Assembly (NCBI RefSeq): GCF_921293095.1
Contig: NC_060259.1
Span: 76,070,120-76,134,119, forward strand
Direction: 5' to 3'
DNA from: Ischnura elegans
Lineage: Eukaryota > Arthropoda > Insecta > Odonata > Coenagrionidae
Length of the DNA stretch: 64,000 bases
The notes beneath the pieces were generated by a model. The model saw only the letters and a list, made by a program, of their open reading frames with translations, ran no database searches and was not told the origin of the DNA. How positions within the stretch are numbered: the first letter of the stretch is position 1; each line of letters opens with the position of its first letter. A program made the position numbers and the translations under genes. Shown here piece by piece: positions 1 to 10,870 of the stretch.

Positions 1-216
1 TATACAGGGGCAGATCCAGGATTTCTTTCTGGGGGGGGGGGCACAAGCAAGGCTGTATCCAGGATTTTGTTCTGGAGGGGGGGCAGCACAAGGATACCTT
101 GTAATACAAAATGAATGCAATGATAATGGGACTTCAGTAAAATCTTCCATATTTTTAAAGGGTCTGGTGGGGGGGCACGTGCCCCTGTCCCCCCCCCTCC
201 CCCCTAGATCCACATA
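1..216. repeat. Degenerate G/C-homopolymer-rich interspersed repeat
   Basis: Runs of G near the left end and of C near the right end are bounded by the short motifs GGGGCAGATCCAGGA and CTAGATCCACATATA, which look like decayed inverted ends. Related pieces sit at about 37320-37400 (near TTCTGGATCCGGCC) and at the extreme right edge of the window (63940-64000). The family recurs, but no coding capacity or clear target duplication is visible, so its class is not assigned. Confidence 0.45.
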
Positions 217-638
217 TAGGCTGTAATACAAGATTTCATACTGTTCTTGCAAATCATATTAATTAATTTTTCTTGGGCTTAACTCCTAGTTAAACAAGGT
301 TCATTATAGTCGAGGAAGTCGTGGAAATGAGGTTATTGTCTGGGAAAAGCTCCAGAAGGATGGAACTCATGATTGAACTCTGGGAGTGTTTCTGCTTCCA
401 AACGGCAGATGGGGTATTTTGTTGCCCTCCTGGCTGAAAGGCAAGGGGTAGCGCAGACTTGGCACTTCCTGACTTTATTTCAAAATGAACCTCGCTGCCT
501 TAGTCCATAAAATCTTTATATAAGACAGCTTTGCCATTGGTATAAAGTCAGGAAAATTTTTAAAATTTTGACTGGTTATTATGAAAAGACAAGGAAATTT
601 AAAATGCGTAGTTGGAGTGAACCCTATTAAAGTATGTA

Positions 639-1220
639 CAGTGAAACCTCGATATAACGACACACCACGGTGCACTAACAAACACTCGCTATAGCGAATT
701 GTCGCTTTACCGGAGGTGGAGCAAATGATAGCCAATATACCTGTTGCGAACAGATATACAGGAACAGGAGTGGTGCGGCGACAGATAAACATCTATCCGA
801 TAAACGTAAGCATAAATCCAGACAAAAGGCGATGTTTTTTTGCATCACTAAAATTTCTTACTCAAATAACGATTAACTATTCAAACAATTTATAAGCGTC
901 GCACTGAATAAAAATCATGCAAAGCATTGTTTCGTCATCATTATATTTATCGAATGACAGTTTACCACATAAATTTGAGACTGAGCACTCCATTAACTTC
1001 ATTTCTAACAGATCGCCAGCAATTACAGAGGTTAAGGAGTCTTCATGAAAGTCTTCCGGCGGTGAAACCCTCGCTATGGCGAGAGCCAACACCGAAAGGG
1101 TCTCGTAAAAACGAATTTTTTAACACGCTTATTATAGGGTCAATTGACGGTGCATCGGCTATCTCTCGTAATAGCGGGGGTCTCGCTATAGCCCGTACTC
1201 GCTTTAACGAGGTTCCACTG
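639..1220. mobile_element. Pogo/Tigger-like non-autonomous DNA transposon (582 bp)
   Basis: The element starts CAGTGAAACCTCGATATAACGA and ends with the inverse of CAGTGGAACCTCGTTAAAGCGA. It is flanked on both sides by TA (637-638 and 1221-1222). CAGTGRAACCTC ends plus a TA target duplication are typical of pogo/Tigger members of the Tc1/mariner superfamily. The interior repeats the motif CTCGCTATAGC several times but has no transposase. The overlapping 71-136-codon ORFs on both strands are by-products of these repeats. Confidence 0.75.
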
Positions 1221-2408
1221 TATATTTTACCAATAAATTCAGTTGAGTCAGACTGCCATATCAACAAAGACCTCTGGGTAATACCTACATCAAGTGGTAT
1301 ATGTGCTCCTAACATCCTACTGAATGTTTACATCTAAAAGACCAGTTGAATAGTATTTATATGCATGAATGGATGCTTTGATGAATTTTTATGCTTCTAT
1401 TTGGGCAAATATGTTTTAAAAATTTCCTACAAAGACGAAAATGTGTGTCTGGATGTTTCTTGACCTGGGAGACGAAAGACGCAAATTTTTGTCGGGGATT
1501 TTCTTATGCAGGTGAACAAATGCCGAATATATATACGTTTCTTAGCTCTCCCCCTTTTATGGCAGTTGCGGGCGTGTGATGTCTTTGTTTCGGGACCCAA
1601 CACTCTGGGGCTTAGGCTTTACCCTCGAAATTCGGGAGCAGGTACTCGGACCCCTCGTCTTATATTACCCCTCTCAGCAGTAAGGGACCGTGGTCATACA
1701 TTTTTATCCGGTTCAATTTGCGATCTATCCTCCTATCTCAAAAAATATAAACTAAGAATTGAATTGTGTAATTGTCTTTTGAACAGCATTTACAATTTTT
1801 AAATGAAATTCTACGATAAACATTATCATATATGTCTGGATTTCAGTATAAGCATCAACATGGAAATTGTTGCTGCAGTTAATGCATTAATATTGACGGT
1901 AGAGCTTTGTTCAAAATTTGACAATTCTCAGAATAAAACAAGGAATTCAATTTGAAGTATGCAATTTACGTTCAAGCAACAACTATCCATATTGCTAATT
2001 CATGTAAACAAAGCATGATTTACCGCGAACCAATGCCGCTGGTAGGGTTATAAACCTGGAAAGGAGGGAGCCCAACTACCCTCGGAGTCCGAGATAATGA
2101 GGAGTCCCCCCTAGGAAGGGTAGAAAAAGGTTGGTGCTGAGAGTGTGTTATTATCCGCGACTCCCTTAACAAATATCCAGCAAAAATGCTCCGTACAGAG
2201 AAGACAGAAGTGTCTCTTGGGGCTCAGTACAGCAAGGCGAGAACTTCACCGTCTCGAAGGGGTTAACTGGTTGGCAGTTACATACAACAATTAGTCCCTT
2301 TTTATCCCTTATAAATACCTATTCATTCTGGTATACTGAAATCTTTAAATATTTTTTGTTTGTGTGTGTGGTTTCTCCTAAACTAATTGTATTGTCTTTC
2401 ATTTACAG

Positions 2409-2510
2409 GCAGGATGCACAGCACTTCAAAGAGCAGCAGCTCAGGGACATGTTACTGTCGTTAAACAACTTTTGAAACATGGTGCAGATGTAAACCACCA
2501 AGACAATGTG
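2409..2510 (+). CDS. dgo: dgo exon a: one ankyrin repeat
   Basis: Acceptor TTTACAG precedes the exon. It reads in phase 0 as AGCTALQRAAAQGHVTVVKQ and ends LLKHGADVNHQDN(V), a canonical ankyrin repeat with the TALxxAAxxGH and GADVN signatures. Two donors lie 3 bp apart: GTGGTA at 2508 and the stronger GTAAAT at 2511. Using 2508 gives an exact 33-codon repeat (QDN|HGN); using 2511 adds a valine. The end given is the stronger donor. Confidence 0.85.
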
Positions 2511-5500
2511 GTAAATAACTCAGTAGTTGTTTATGGGGATGATTTGTTTGCGTGCTCTTGGCCTGAATATAGGAAGCCATTTTTGACAGTTGATATTGTG
2601 CAGCCCAGTTCAGTGAAATTATCATTTTGCTGTTCTGTAATGGCAACTGCGAGTGATAAAGATGGAAAAATTACAGGCATTATGTTTGGAAGGGTTGACT
2701 GTTACCATGGTGAGGGTGGTTAAATGAATCATTTCCCAGATTCACATCCTTTCTAATACTCACGTAAAAAGCTACTCTCTCATCTTTATTTCCTTTGATT
2801 AATTAGCTACTTACAGACTTTAAGACACATTCAGTGCCCTTCAAGGATCATTAATCCATTGGAAACCCTCCACCCTTTTTCTAATGTAATTGATTTTTGG
2901 AAACAACCATTGTTTCCCAGAAATTCTAGAATGTAGGGCATATAGCAAAGCTTCGGGTTTTGTAGTTTGTTGTTTAGCTGTGTGCATCAAACTTTGTAAC
3001 AACATTTTTTTCAATACTGTAGAGACCATGACTGAGGTTCGTAATTTTGTGATATTGATTATTTGTAATATCAATTTTTTAGCATATGTTTACATACTCC
3101 TTTGGTCAGGGTATGTCTTCACTTTGTAATAACGAAAACTTTGTAATAAGTTTCTTATAAATGAGAGTCTACTATATGTGGAATATACTTCCTAGCAGAA
3201 TATTTTTTTCACTGTGTAATTTAAATTTGTTTTGCTTTAGAATCTGGGAGACATTTATTGATTTTAATTCCTCTAGTGTTATTACTACTAATTTATTGGC
3301 AAAGGTAATTTATCTGAGGTAATAATAATAATAATAATAATAATAATTTTTTATTCACCGAACTGGCAATATACATTGCATGGTTTCGTCACAAAAATCA
3401 CTATGATACAAATTACATAAATACAATAATACAAATTACATAGAATCATTTAAATAATCGCTAATATCATAATAGGCTTTACCTGCTAAAAATTTACATA
3501 ATTTAACTTTGAATAGGGAAGGGGGACAGTTTTTCAATTCAGATGGAAGTTTATTAAAAATGATGGATGGAGTGTGATGAGGCCCCTTGAGAGCTAGAGA
3601 TAGATGGTGACTTTTGAGGTGAACGTCACATTTTGAGCGAGTGTGGTAGTCATGCCATTCATGATTCCTTGGATTCCTTGGAGGTATGAGTTATATTTTG
3701 TATATAGTATATATTTTATGTAAGTGCTGTCAGTTAGTTGGATAAAACTGCTTCAAATGGTGTTACTGAAGTTTCTTAATTAATATTTTCTTAGATGTGG
3801 GAAATGACCATTACAAATTTTCTTTTATCAATGGGTGGCATTTTTTTAAAGTCAGTCCTGATGTTGAGTTCATATTTTGTAATATTATTGTTTTTGTTGA
3901 GTACTTACCTTTATTGAGTGCTATGAAACACTAAGTAGTGGTGAATAATACTATTTTTATTTGTATATTTTATTTTATTAGCATGGAAATTCTGCCTTGC
4001 ATGAAGCTAGCTGGAAAGGATATAGTCAGACGGTAGCGGCCTTGTGTAAGTGCAGGGCTCAATTGCAGTTAAAAAACAGAGGCGGTTTTGCTGCTCTCCA
4101 CTTATGCTGCCAAAATGGACACAACCAAAGCTGCCGTGAACTCCTCTTTGCTGGCTGCAATCCAGATGTTCAAAATAATGTATGTTATTAATATACTTTT
4201 TAATTTTGTATCCGATTAAAAATTTCCATAATTGAGCCGTTACATTTTTATGTGCTTAACCCATCTATGGTGATGATATTTTCATAAAGTTATATAATTT
4301 GAATGCCTTCATAGGAAGTGCATGGATAAGTTCACATAGCTAGTTATACCCAAAGATAGGTTTGCTGCATATGAGTGGGTGGCTTGCTGACTTCCAGTGA
4401 ATATATTTCTTAGTGTCACTCAGTGACATAATAGTGGTATGCTTTGTCTACATCTCAAGCTTCAATGAACATCACCTTTCAATGCAGGGTGACTCTTATG
4501 CTGCTCTGCAGCTGTAAGAAGCATAATCAGCTGCAGGCTAATCAGCAAGCCATGTATATTTCAAGGGTGGATGCTTTATTTACTCTGTAGTGAGCTTATG
4601 TGAGTGGCTAATCGGCAAGTCATGTATATTTATTTGAATTTGCATGTATATTTCAAGGATTGATGCTTTATTTACTCAGTAATGAACTCTCTGGATATTC
4701 CTTTTAGTGAAATTAGGCTAATGCCAAGTCATATACCCACTTGATTTAAGTTGGTATAACAGGTTTATCTGTATGTAAGTTGTTGGTGTAAAATATACTG
4801 CATGTTTTCCTTAAAACGGATTAATTACAGAAATATTTCAACATCATTTATGTACCTACGTGAACCACTAAAACTTTTCAAGATATTTTTTGATCAGGTG
4901 CAATTCTTGCTAAACAATATCTGGAATATTTTTTAAATCTTTTTATTCTTTCTTTTCATACTCATCATCCAGTATGGGGATACTTCACTTCATACCAGTG
5001 CAAGGTATGGTCATGCCGGTGTTACAAGAATTCTAATCAGTGCTCAGTGTAGTGTTTCAGACCAGAATAAGGTATGATATGGTGTAGTGTGCTTGTTCAT
5101 TGTATTCACTATTTAAAATTTTTTTTACTGTTTTGTCAACATAAACATTTTTATTTTTAGAACGGAGATACAGCTCTTCACATAGCTGCTGCCATGGGAA
5201 GGAAGAAACTGACGAGGATATTACTGGAAGCTGGTTGTGATAAGAGCCTTCGGAACAAGGTTGTAAAAATGATGAGAATACATTTTCAAGAAATAATTCT
5301 CTTTGACTTGACACCTCGTGCTTTTATGTTTCACTTCATAGGTAATCTCTAATAATTTGATCATTTTCCTAACAGCAAAATGAGACTGCACGGGATATAG
5401 CTACTAGGAAAGATTTGAAAGAGATTTTAGCCATTTTAAATACTCCCCCAGTGGTCTTAAAAGCTCAATCAGAGAACAAGAAGAAGGAAGCAGCAGCTGG

Positions 5501-8500
5501 AAAAAGCAGTAAAGGTGGGCGAAGGTTTGATGAGGTTGATAAAGGCCATGATCGAGAAAGGAATGAAAGGAAGAGAGAAAAAAATGGGAGTGGGACCAGT
5601 AGCAAAGAGAGTAACTGTCACAGAAAGGACAAGAAGGTAGGTCACCATGGAATAATAATAATAAATTTATTAACCTTCAATTTTACAAGGCAAGTCAATA
5701 GTAATGATCAAGTACATAAAAGGTAATAGTCAAGTACATAAAGTCAGTAAAGGATATATACAAGTCAGTACACTATGGTGTACACCAAGGCACAATATAC
5801 ATTACAATCAAAATACAATATTACATTATAAAATTGACATCCTACAAATATTTGGATTCGAAATCCTGTGGTTTATAATTATACCTATAATGTGAAGGCA
5901 TTTTTGTCATTTATGAATTCATTTAGTGAATAAAAAGCCTTTTTACAAAGAATTTGTTTAATCACAGAAGAGAATTTCTTATTATCTTTCATTGTTTTCA
6001 TTCAATGATTCATTGCAGGTGATATTGATGTGAATTTTGCTCCTGCTTTATGGCAAACAACATCTGACTTGTCATGTATACAAAACTTGACTCAAAATTT
6101 TCCAGTTTGAAGATTATCCTTGCTAAGCATGCAAAGTTTTCCTTCCTCTAAGCTGTTATGAAAATTTGCTTGTATTTTCAATCTTAATAAATAAGTGAAG
6201 TCTATATAATTTTATTATATGTAAGTGCAATTTTTTGCTTAAAAATTCCATACGTCCATTGGTGCTGTTTGGCCTGTTTTTTTAATATCTCTACCTTTTG
6301 TCTAGAAAGGTCTTATACTTTAGTCTGAATTAGAAATTACGAGACTGTTCTTACTTCTCACCGTTATTCACTGTAATGTAGTCATTTGCACATCTTGGCC
6401 TAAGAAGCGAGTGCTTTTCAGTGAAAATGACTGTGCAATGAAAGGAAAATGAAATATTAATGATGAATAATTTTAGATTTACCATATTATCGTGTACATT
6501 TTCCTATCAATGTGTATTGCGTCCTTCATTCAAGGCTGTTATGGTTACGAAAGATAAGAACTTTCTTTCATTTTTAGGCACAGAAACATGAAGCAAAGAT
6601 GAAAATTTTACTAAACACATTTTTTATTTACCTCTAAAATTTTCAATGTTCACCATTTTAATCTTTTTTACCTTGTTTTACATTAAGTATTAATTTGCTC
6701 TATTGGGTTAACCACCAACATCTCTCATCAATGGATTTAGTTTTGATTTGAAAAAGTGAAATGTTGGCATTAGAACAGCATCTTTCCTTTGTTCGTGTAT
6801 GCTTGGAGTCAATCAAGTATAGATTTGATTTCCTATTTAAAAAATTATTAACTTGGTGAGATGCTTCACTATCAGAATAAATAAAAACTTTTTTTCTGTG
6901 TGATGAATAATCTATCAGTGATGGATAATTCTCAAAGTTGTATTTACGTATTTAATGGGACTTGAGATACTTTCTCTTGATATTCAGTTATTATTTCTGT
7001 TTTTATTATGTTTCAGCACAAAAATACCCACAAGGTTCATTTTGAGAAATCTTGTGTTAGAGGAAGGGGAAAGCAGTGGTCTCCTTATGGCTGTCATTAC
7101 TACCCTGACCCAGAAGCTTTTCCTGCTCCCAATCTGGATTCTTTACCAGATGAACCCCTACAGAAGGGTGAGCAGTACTTCTTGGATCTGGCTGGAAACA
7201 TTTGTAAAGGACCAGTAGGAGTGGGCTATACTTGCTACTGTGCTCCGTTCTTTCGCAATGTTGAGGCTCGCCTTGAAAGGGACAAGCAGGAGCTGAAGGA
7301 GCACATAGATCGCGCTCACGAGAGGCTTGACCGGAAAGTGACGAGTCTCGAGCAGAGACTGTCGCACACGGTGGAAAAGGAGCGTGGGCAGTGCGAAGCG
7401 AGGAGCTTACGCCTTGCCGAGTGGCTTTGCCGGGAGCTGTCAGGCTTAGAAGAGCCTGCAGGCATCTCGGAGAGGCCATCAAGTCACGAAGACTGTCGTC
7501 GCAGGTCAATCCTTAGTGACAGGAGGCGAACCAAGAGCCTTGAAATGTTGCCAAATGATGAGGAGGTTGGCCATGTGGGGGAGTCCCAAGGCTATCCGTG
7601 TGGTGCTCGTTTAGGATCGGGTGAAGTTGGGCCGAGTGCACAGTGGAATAGTGATAAGGAGTCATACCCGGAAGTGTTACCAAACCCTTGTGACCTGGTT
7701 CTTCCAAACTGGAGGCTTGAGCGTGTGAGGAGGGGACGTCGAAATTCGGATGATAGCCTGGATCGAGTTAGCGAGACAGTATGGGGTAGAGGGAGGAGCG
7801 AACAGTTGGATGGAGATGGTGAAGGTGCCCCAAGTGTGGATGGCCTGGAGGAAGAGGGTAGTCGGAGCTCAGAGTCAAGTGATGGGGAAGATGAAATGGG
7901 ACCGGAGGAGAGAAGGTTGGGGGTCGTGGAGGAGGGCAGTGCTCAAGCAGGGCCGGATTATGAAAACGTTGTGTCATGTGAGCGTCCACTCTGGAAGAGT
8001 GGGAGTGAAAAGTGTATATTGTCTGAGCTTCCTTACAGAAGTAGGACTACAGTCTATGAAAATGCGGCAGTGTCTACAGTGGTTACTTCTGCAGAATGTC
8101 ATAAAGTTGAGTCGGATTCACACAATGACTCAGGCTACAGTACCAAAGTATTTGGAAGTTCCAAAGGCCCGTCACCATCACTTTCAGGTTGGTAATCTAG
8201 GCAGTATTCCTTGTTTTTTTTGCTTTCTCCCCTTATAGCATTTCTCATTCATTAAGGCCATTTAATCTTTTAGTGCCATACCAATTCTGCTGGTATACCC
8301 TGTATTACCACCTTGCTTTTGGAGCATTTTTCATTTATTTGCAAGAATTTCTGTTCTTTTTACATATTCAATACATGTAGCACATCAATTGACATAGTCC
8401 TGTCCAAGCTTATCTATGGACCACGCCAATAGACCTACCAATTTTCTCGTCTGGGCATTCTTTTCTTTGCTGTCATATTTTGCTTTTGATATGCTTCCAA

Positions 8501-9470
8501 CCGTACATTTTGCCTTCATTTGGAGTCTAGATATGGTGTGGTGTGCATCATTTTTCATTAGTTACTCTTGAGCCTTTGTGGAGTCCATCGTTTTCTTCAC
8601 CTATAGTTTCCAATGCAAAATTGATCTGATTCTGATTGCATTCCATAAAATTGGTTCCGCATTGATTATGTTCATGAATGATTGGAAATTAACAGTATAA
8701 GGATGGGATCGGCCATTTTCATGTAGTCAAAGCTTGGTAAATTTTTGAAAAATCGGCGGAGAAAATTTTTTGATGCAAAATTTAGACACGTACTCACAGG
8801 CATCGGATAGTCCTCAACTACGACTTATCATTCTCCTCCTGCTCCTCAGAGACATCCAAAGAAGTCCTGTTTAGTTTAAGTCATCATGATGCTTTTTTTT
8901 ACCTCCAGAGCACTAATTTAGATAATGTATACTTCTATTTGTGTTTTGAGGAAGCTGTCTAAATTTGTATGTAAGTGAGTTTCCTTCCATGCACTACCTT
9001 TTCATACTTGATTCTTTGACCCTTAAAGCCATAGGTGAAATGGTTTAGCTATGGTTTAGGCTTTAGAAGGTGGTCTCTTAATGAGTGGTCAAATTTAAAA
9101 GCATGAAATCTTGTATTGTATTTTCTGCTGTTCTTATATCAACAGTCACCGCAATAATAATGTTTCTGGTGAATATTTATTCTGTAATTTTGTAGGTATA
9201 TTGTTCTGTTTTTTGAACTTTCTTTGCTATGAGATCATCAGTAAGCTTTTCTTTCATTTTCTAGGGAGCGTAGAAATGGAAGCATCTACACATCATGTCT
9301 CTGCAAACCCTTTTCCTTCTAAGGTAGCAGCCAGTGAAAGCCAGTTTAAAAAAGCACAAGGGTTTATTAGTGCTGCAATGAAGGAATGCCATGACCTTGT
9401 TAAAACAAGAGCAAATTTGAAACCTGTACATAAAGTTAATGGTAATGTTGCATCTGGTAGTATGGTTTGA
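2409..9470 (+). CDS. dgo: Diego/ANKRD6-like ankyrin-repeat protein, 3' seven exons (5' partial)
   Basis: Spliced join: 2409-2510, 3982-4179, 4973-5071, 5161-5259, 5376-5636, 7017-8187, 9265-9470. All junctions are GT/AG and phase-compatible, giving 711 residues in the window. The order is: five ankyrin repeats (1-166), the start of a sixth, a Lys/Glu-rich linker, then a conserved YYPDPEAFPAPNLDSLPDEP segment. An EARLERDKQELKEHIDRAHE coiled coil (about 335-400) follows, then a Ser/Glu-rich tail. Repeat signatures such as GNSALHEASWKGYSQ match vertebrate ANKRD6 (Diversin) and fly Diego. By family knowledge, Diego acts at cell junctions in the Frizzled planar-polarity complex, binding Dishevelled, Prickle and Strabismus; ANKRD6 also recruits casein kinase I to restrain beta-catenin signalling. 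The N-terminus is outside the window. The C-terminal coiled coil of vertebrate ANKRD6 is not evident. Confidence 0.88.
3321..3347. repeat. (AAT)n microsatellite at a LINE tail
   Basis: Nine uninterrupted AAT units. They lie directly next to the minus-strand LINE fragment, on its 3' side, so they most likely derive from that element's simple-repeat tail. Confidence 0.9.
3348..3690 (-). mobile_element. 3' end of a non-LTR retrotransposon (CR1/Jockey-like RT C-terminus)
   Basis: The minus strand from about 3680 down to the TAA stop at 3436-3438 reads HEWHDYHTRSKCDVHLKSHH, then SIIFNKLPSELKNC, and ends CKFLAGKAYYDISDYL. The HxYxTR...NKLPxELK...FYxxxxYL pattern is the standard C-terminus of CR1/Jockey-type ORF2 reverse transcriptases. 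The 3' UTR and an (ATT)n tail follow. The insertion is 5'-truncated and antisense to the host gene, as expected for a dead LINE copy. Confidence 0.75.
3982..4179 (+). CDS. dgo: dgo exon b: two ankyrin repeats
   Basis: Acceptor ATTAG, donor AAT|GTATGT, phase 0 at both ends, 66 codons, which is exactly two 33-residue repeats. It contains GNSALHEASWKGYSQTVAAL and GFAALHLCCQNGHNQSCREL. The HEASW and CQNxHxQS stretches closely follow vertebrate ANKRD6 (HEASWHGFSQ, CQNSHSQS), which is the main basis for the family assignment. Confidence 0.92.
4180..4972 (+). other. dgo intron between exons b and c
   Basis: AT-rich intron of 793 bp. A short imperfect direct repeat (GCTAATCRGCAAG...CATGTATATTT) occurs twice, at about 4537-4562 and 4606-4631. 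I see no other feature in it. Confidence 0.75.
4973..5071 (+). CDS. dgo: dgo exon c: one ankyrin repeat
   Basis: This is a 33-codon exon in phase 0, with acceptor CATCCAG and donor AAG|GTATGA. It reads YGDTSLHTSARYGHAGVTRI and ends LISAQCSVSDQNK. It is the counterpart of the ANKRD6 repeat [20 protein letters not shown]. The exon boundary coincides with the repeat boundary. Confidence 0.92.
5161..5259 (+). CDS. dgo: dgo exon d: one ankyrin repeat
   Basis: This 33-codon exon follows an 89-bp intron (5072-5160). The acceptor is TTTTTAG and the donor AAG|GTTGTA, phase 0. It reads NGDTALHIAAAMGRKKLTRI and ends LLEAGCDKSLRNK, matching ANKRD6 [20 protein letters not shown]. A 116-bp intron (5260-5375) follows. 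Confidence 0.92.
5376..5636 (+). CDS. dgo: dgo exon e: last ankyrin stub and charged linker
   Basis: Acceptor CTAACAG, donor AAG|GTAGGT, 87 codons in phase 0. It opens QNETARDIATRKDLKEILAI, the first helix of a final incomplete repeat (compare QTPLETARYH in ANKRD6). It continues into a Lys/Arg/Glu-rich, probably disordered linker (ENKKKEAAAGKSS, then ERNERKREKNGSG). The equivalent basic linker follows the ankyrin block in vertebrate ANKRD6. Confidence 0.9.
5637..7016 (+). other. dgo intron between exons e and f
   Basis: This 1.38-kb intron holds a minus-strand LINE 3' end (5651-6010) close behind the donor site. The remaining ~1 kb is AT-rich with nothing recognisable. Confidence 0.75.
5651..6010 (-). 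mobile_element. 3' end of a second non-LTR retrotransposon
   Basis: The minus strand from about 5990 down to a TAG stop at 5885-5887 reads KFSSVIKQILCKKAFYSLNE followed by FINDKNAFTL. FYSLxEF near the stop is the usual end of CR1/Jockey-type ORF2 proteins. A 3' UTR of about 230 bp and an (ATT)n tail at 5651-5664 follow. It differs in sequence from the LINE fragment at 3348-3690, so it is a separate subfamily. It inserted about 15 bp downstream of the exon e donor. Confidence 0.7.
7017..8187 (+). CDS. dgo: dgo exon f: conserved core segment, coiled coil and acidic tail
   Basis: Large 390-codon exon with acceptor TGTTTCAG. The donor TTTCAG|GTTGGT leaves one base (phase 1), matching the next exon. 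It contains GCHYYPDPEAFPAPNLDSLP near the start and a Cys-containing GYTCYCAPFFRNVEARLERD segment, which leads into a coiled coil of about 65 residues. This corresponds to the [20 protein letters not shown] region of ANKRD6. After that comes a Ser/Glu/Gly-rich, probably disordered tail with SRSSESSDGEDEMG. Two YEN motifs (DYENVV, VYENAA) could be phosphotyrosine sites; this is inference. Confidence 0.9.
8188..9264 (+). other. dgo intron between exons f and g
   Basis: AT-rich intron of 1077 bp ending TTTTCTAG. A segment at about 8715-8800 resembles sequence at about 58100-58170 (CCATTTTCATG / GATTTTCATGAAAG followed by AATCGGC...AAAATTTTTTG). It may be a remnant of a dispersed repeat. Confidence 0.7.
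9265..9470 (+). CDS. dgo: dgo terminal coding exon
   Basis: The acceptor is TTTTCTAG. The first two bases complete the Gly codon split from exon f. It reads GSVEMEASTHHVSANPFPSK, then SQFKKAQGFISAAMKECHDL, and ends at TGA (9468-9470). The C-terminus is shorter than in vertebrate ANKRD6 and lacks its final long coiled coil. Phase agreement and a plausible helix support the exon, but I do not recognise a conserved domain in it. Confidence 0.78.
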
Positions 9471-9963
9471 GATTTGAAGGAAGAAGTGTGTCAATTCTGG
9501 GTTTTTCATCATCAAAATCAAGTGATTTCCAAGATTTTCACTTGATCAATCTGCAAAATTGTTTATAAATGAAGGAATTTTAGAATACTCATTTTTATGA
9601 AAAGAAATAATTTTTACCACTGACTTTGAAATTGATGTCTACTGCCTGGAGAATGCTACCAGTATTTAAAGTAAGGCCACATATCCAATGATGCAAATGT
9701 TTTAAGGTAGTGTTGAATGTTGAGCAGACTTTGTAAATAAGAGAATTTTGTGTTCCCAATCAAAATCCAGTTTTTGCAATTATTCTTAAGCTGATGAAAA
9801 AACTTCCCTTCCTGAGGTAGCCTCTTAAGCTCTGCCCTGAATGATTTTTGGCATCGTTTTTAAAGTAGATTGGTAAATAGTTGAGAGTAGTTGATTGTTG
9901 GGAGAGAATATGAAGGTAATTTTTATGTGGTTAATATTTTTGTTGAATGTTATACAAGAAATT

Positions 9964-9969
9964 AATAAA
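9964..9969 (+). terminator. Candidate poly(A) signal of dgo
   Basis: AATAAA hexamer about 495 bp after the dgo stop codon, in AT-rich sequence and upstream of the next gene. No other canonical hexamer was noticed between the stop codon and this site. Cleavage position cannot be judged from sequence alone. Confidence 0.4.
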
Positions 9970-10356
9970 CTAATATTAATATTTATTTTTGTGAAAAATA
10001 TAATTGTTTCATTTGTAAGAAATTGTGGTATATACCTGCATAGGTTCTTAATTTTTGGGAGGCTTCAGAGACTAGCCTGTGGTGTTAAGTTACCAGTACT
10101 AGATAGTTGTCCTCTTTCAGTGACTTCTTTTCTTTCTACTTCCTGTGTTGGCAACCATTGTGTTTTTCCAAACAAGGCCTATATATTATTTATGAGAGGG
10201 ATATTAGTGAATTTAAAACTTTTCAAAATTGAGTGGGGTTGGTGCATGCTGTAATGACTATGAGCATTTTACCACCGAGTAAAATTTATTTTGACCCAGG
10301 TTTCAATGTTGATACTGCATCTTAAGGTGACAAGTGTGCAAGGTGCATTCAATATA

Positions 10357-10870
10357 CAGCATACTCCCAGTTATCCGGGTTAATAATGTGGAGAGATGGC
10401 ACGAATAATAGGAAAACACGAACAATCCAAACTTTCACTTTTATTTCATATAATTTTCATAATTCATGTAAATCAAACAATTAGTTATTATGTATGCATG
10501 TTGTCTGTTATTTTAGGTTGCTTTCCAGAATCTTTAAGCGTCTGCCATCTTTTTAGCGGCAATAATGTGATTGTACTCGTATTCTACTGATCCATGTAAT
10601 ACTTGGTTTCTAAAAACCGTGCACCCGTGTCTTTGAGATCATGGATTCAGAAAATTATTTTGCATGAATGCTTAAAAACCGCTGCGCGATTTTAGAAATT
10701 TCACTGTCAGGCACCACGCTATGTTGTCATGCTTCGTGCCAGTTGCCTGGTATGCAACTGCTGCATCACCCAGTTCCGTGATCCCTGTACGTGATCGTGC
10801 ACCATGATGTTTTGATAACATGAACATGAAGCTTCCGTGAAGGTAATGGGTGTGCGATCACCCCATCGTG
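10357..10870. mobile_element. Pogo-like element, partial copy of the family at 47438-48149
   Basis: It starts after TA with CAGCATACTCCCAGTTATCC. Over about 450 bp it aligns, in inverse orientation, with the element at 47438-48149. Shared blocks are GGAGAGATGGCAC, CCAAACTTTCACTTT, AGCGGC...TGTACTC and CAACTGCTGC. Similarity fades near 10830-10870 and no second terminus was found, so the copy is truncated or strongly diverged on its right side. Confidence 0.65.

Larger units (their letters stand above)
1..2408 (+). other. Intron (3' part) upstream of the first visible dgo exon
   Basis: The first recognisable ankyrin exon begins at 2409 in phase 0, so the gene must have further 5' exons left of the window and this stretch is intronic. 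It holds the repeat at 1-216 and a pogo-like element at 639-1220. A moderately GC-rich unassigned block lies at about 2025-2275. I see no ORF with family resemblance in it; the ORFs of about 60-136 codons here mostly fall inside the pogo-like element. Confidence 0.6.
2511..3981 (+). other. dgo intron between exons a and b
   Basis: This intron of about 1.47 kb carries an (AAT)n run and a reverse-oriented LINE 3' end (3321-3690). The rest is AT-rich sequence in which I see nothing coding. Small ORFs at 2472-2723 and 2890-3129 have no family resemblance. Confidence 0.75.

Noticed and set aside
927..1337. 136-codon ORF
   Set aside because: Lies mostly inside the pogo-like element and is built from its CTCGCTATAGC repeats; no transposase motif.
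3321..3347. CRISPR or satellite array
   Set aside because: It is a simple AAT microsatellite at a LINE tail; no spacer-repeat structure exists anywhere in the window.
7057..7509. 150-codon minus-strand ORF opposite dgo exon f
   Set aside because: It lies antisense to a well-supported coding exon with conserved sequence; a long antisense ORF is expected there by codon bias.
9895..10254. 119-codon ORF downstream of dgo
   Set aside because: Hydrophobic AT-rich composition (Phe, Ile, Leu runs), no recognisable domain, lies around the candidate poly(A) site in the 3' UTR.
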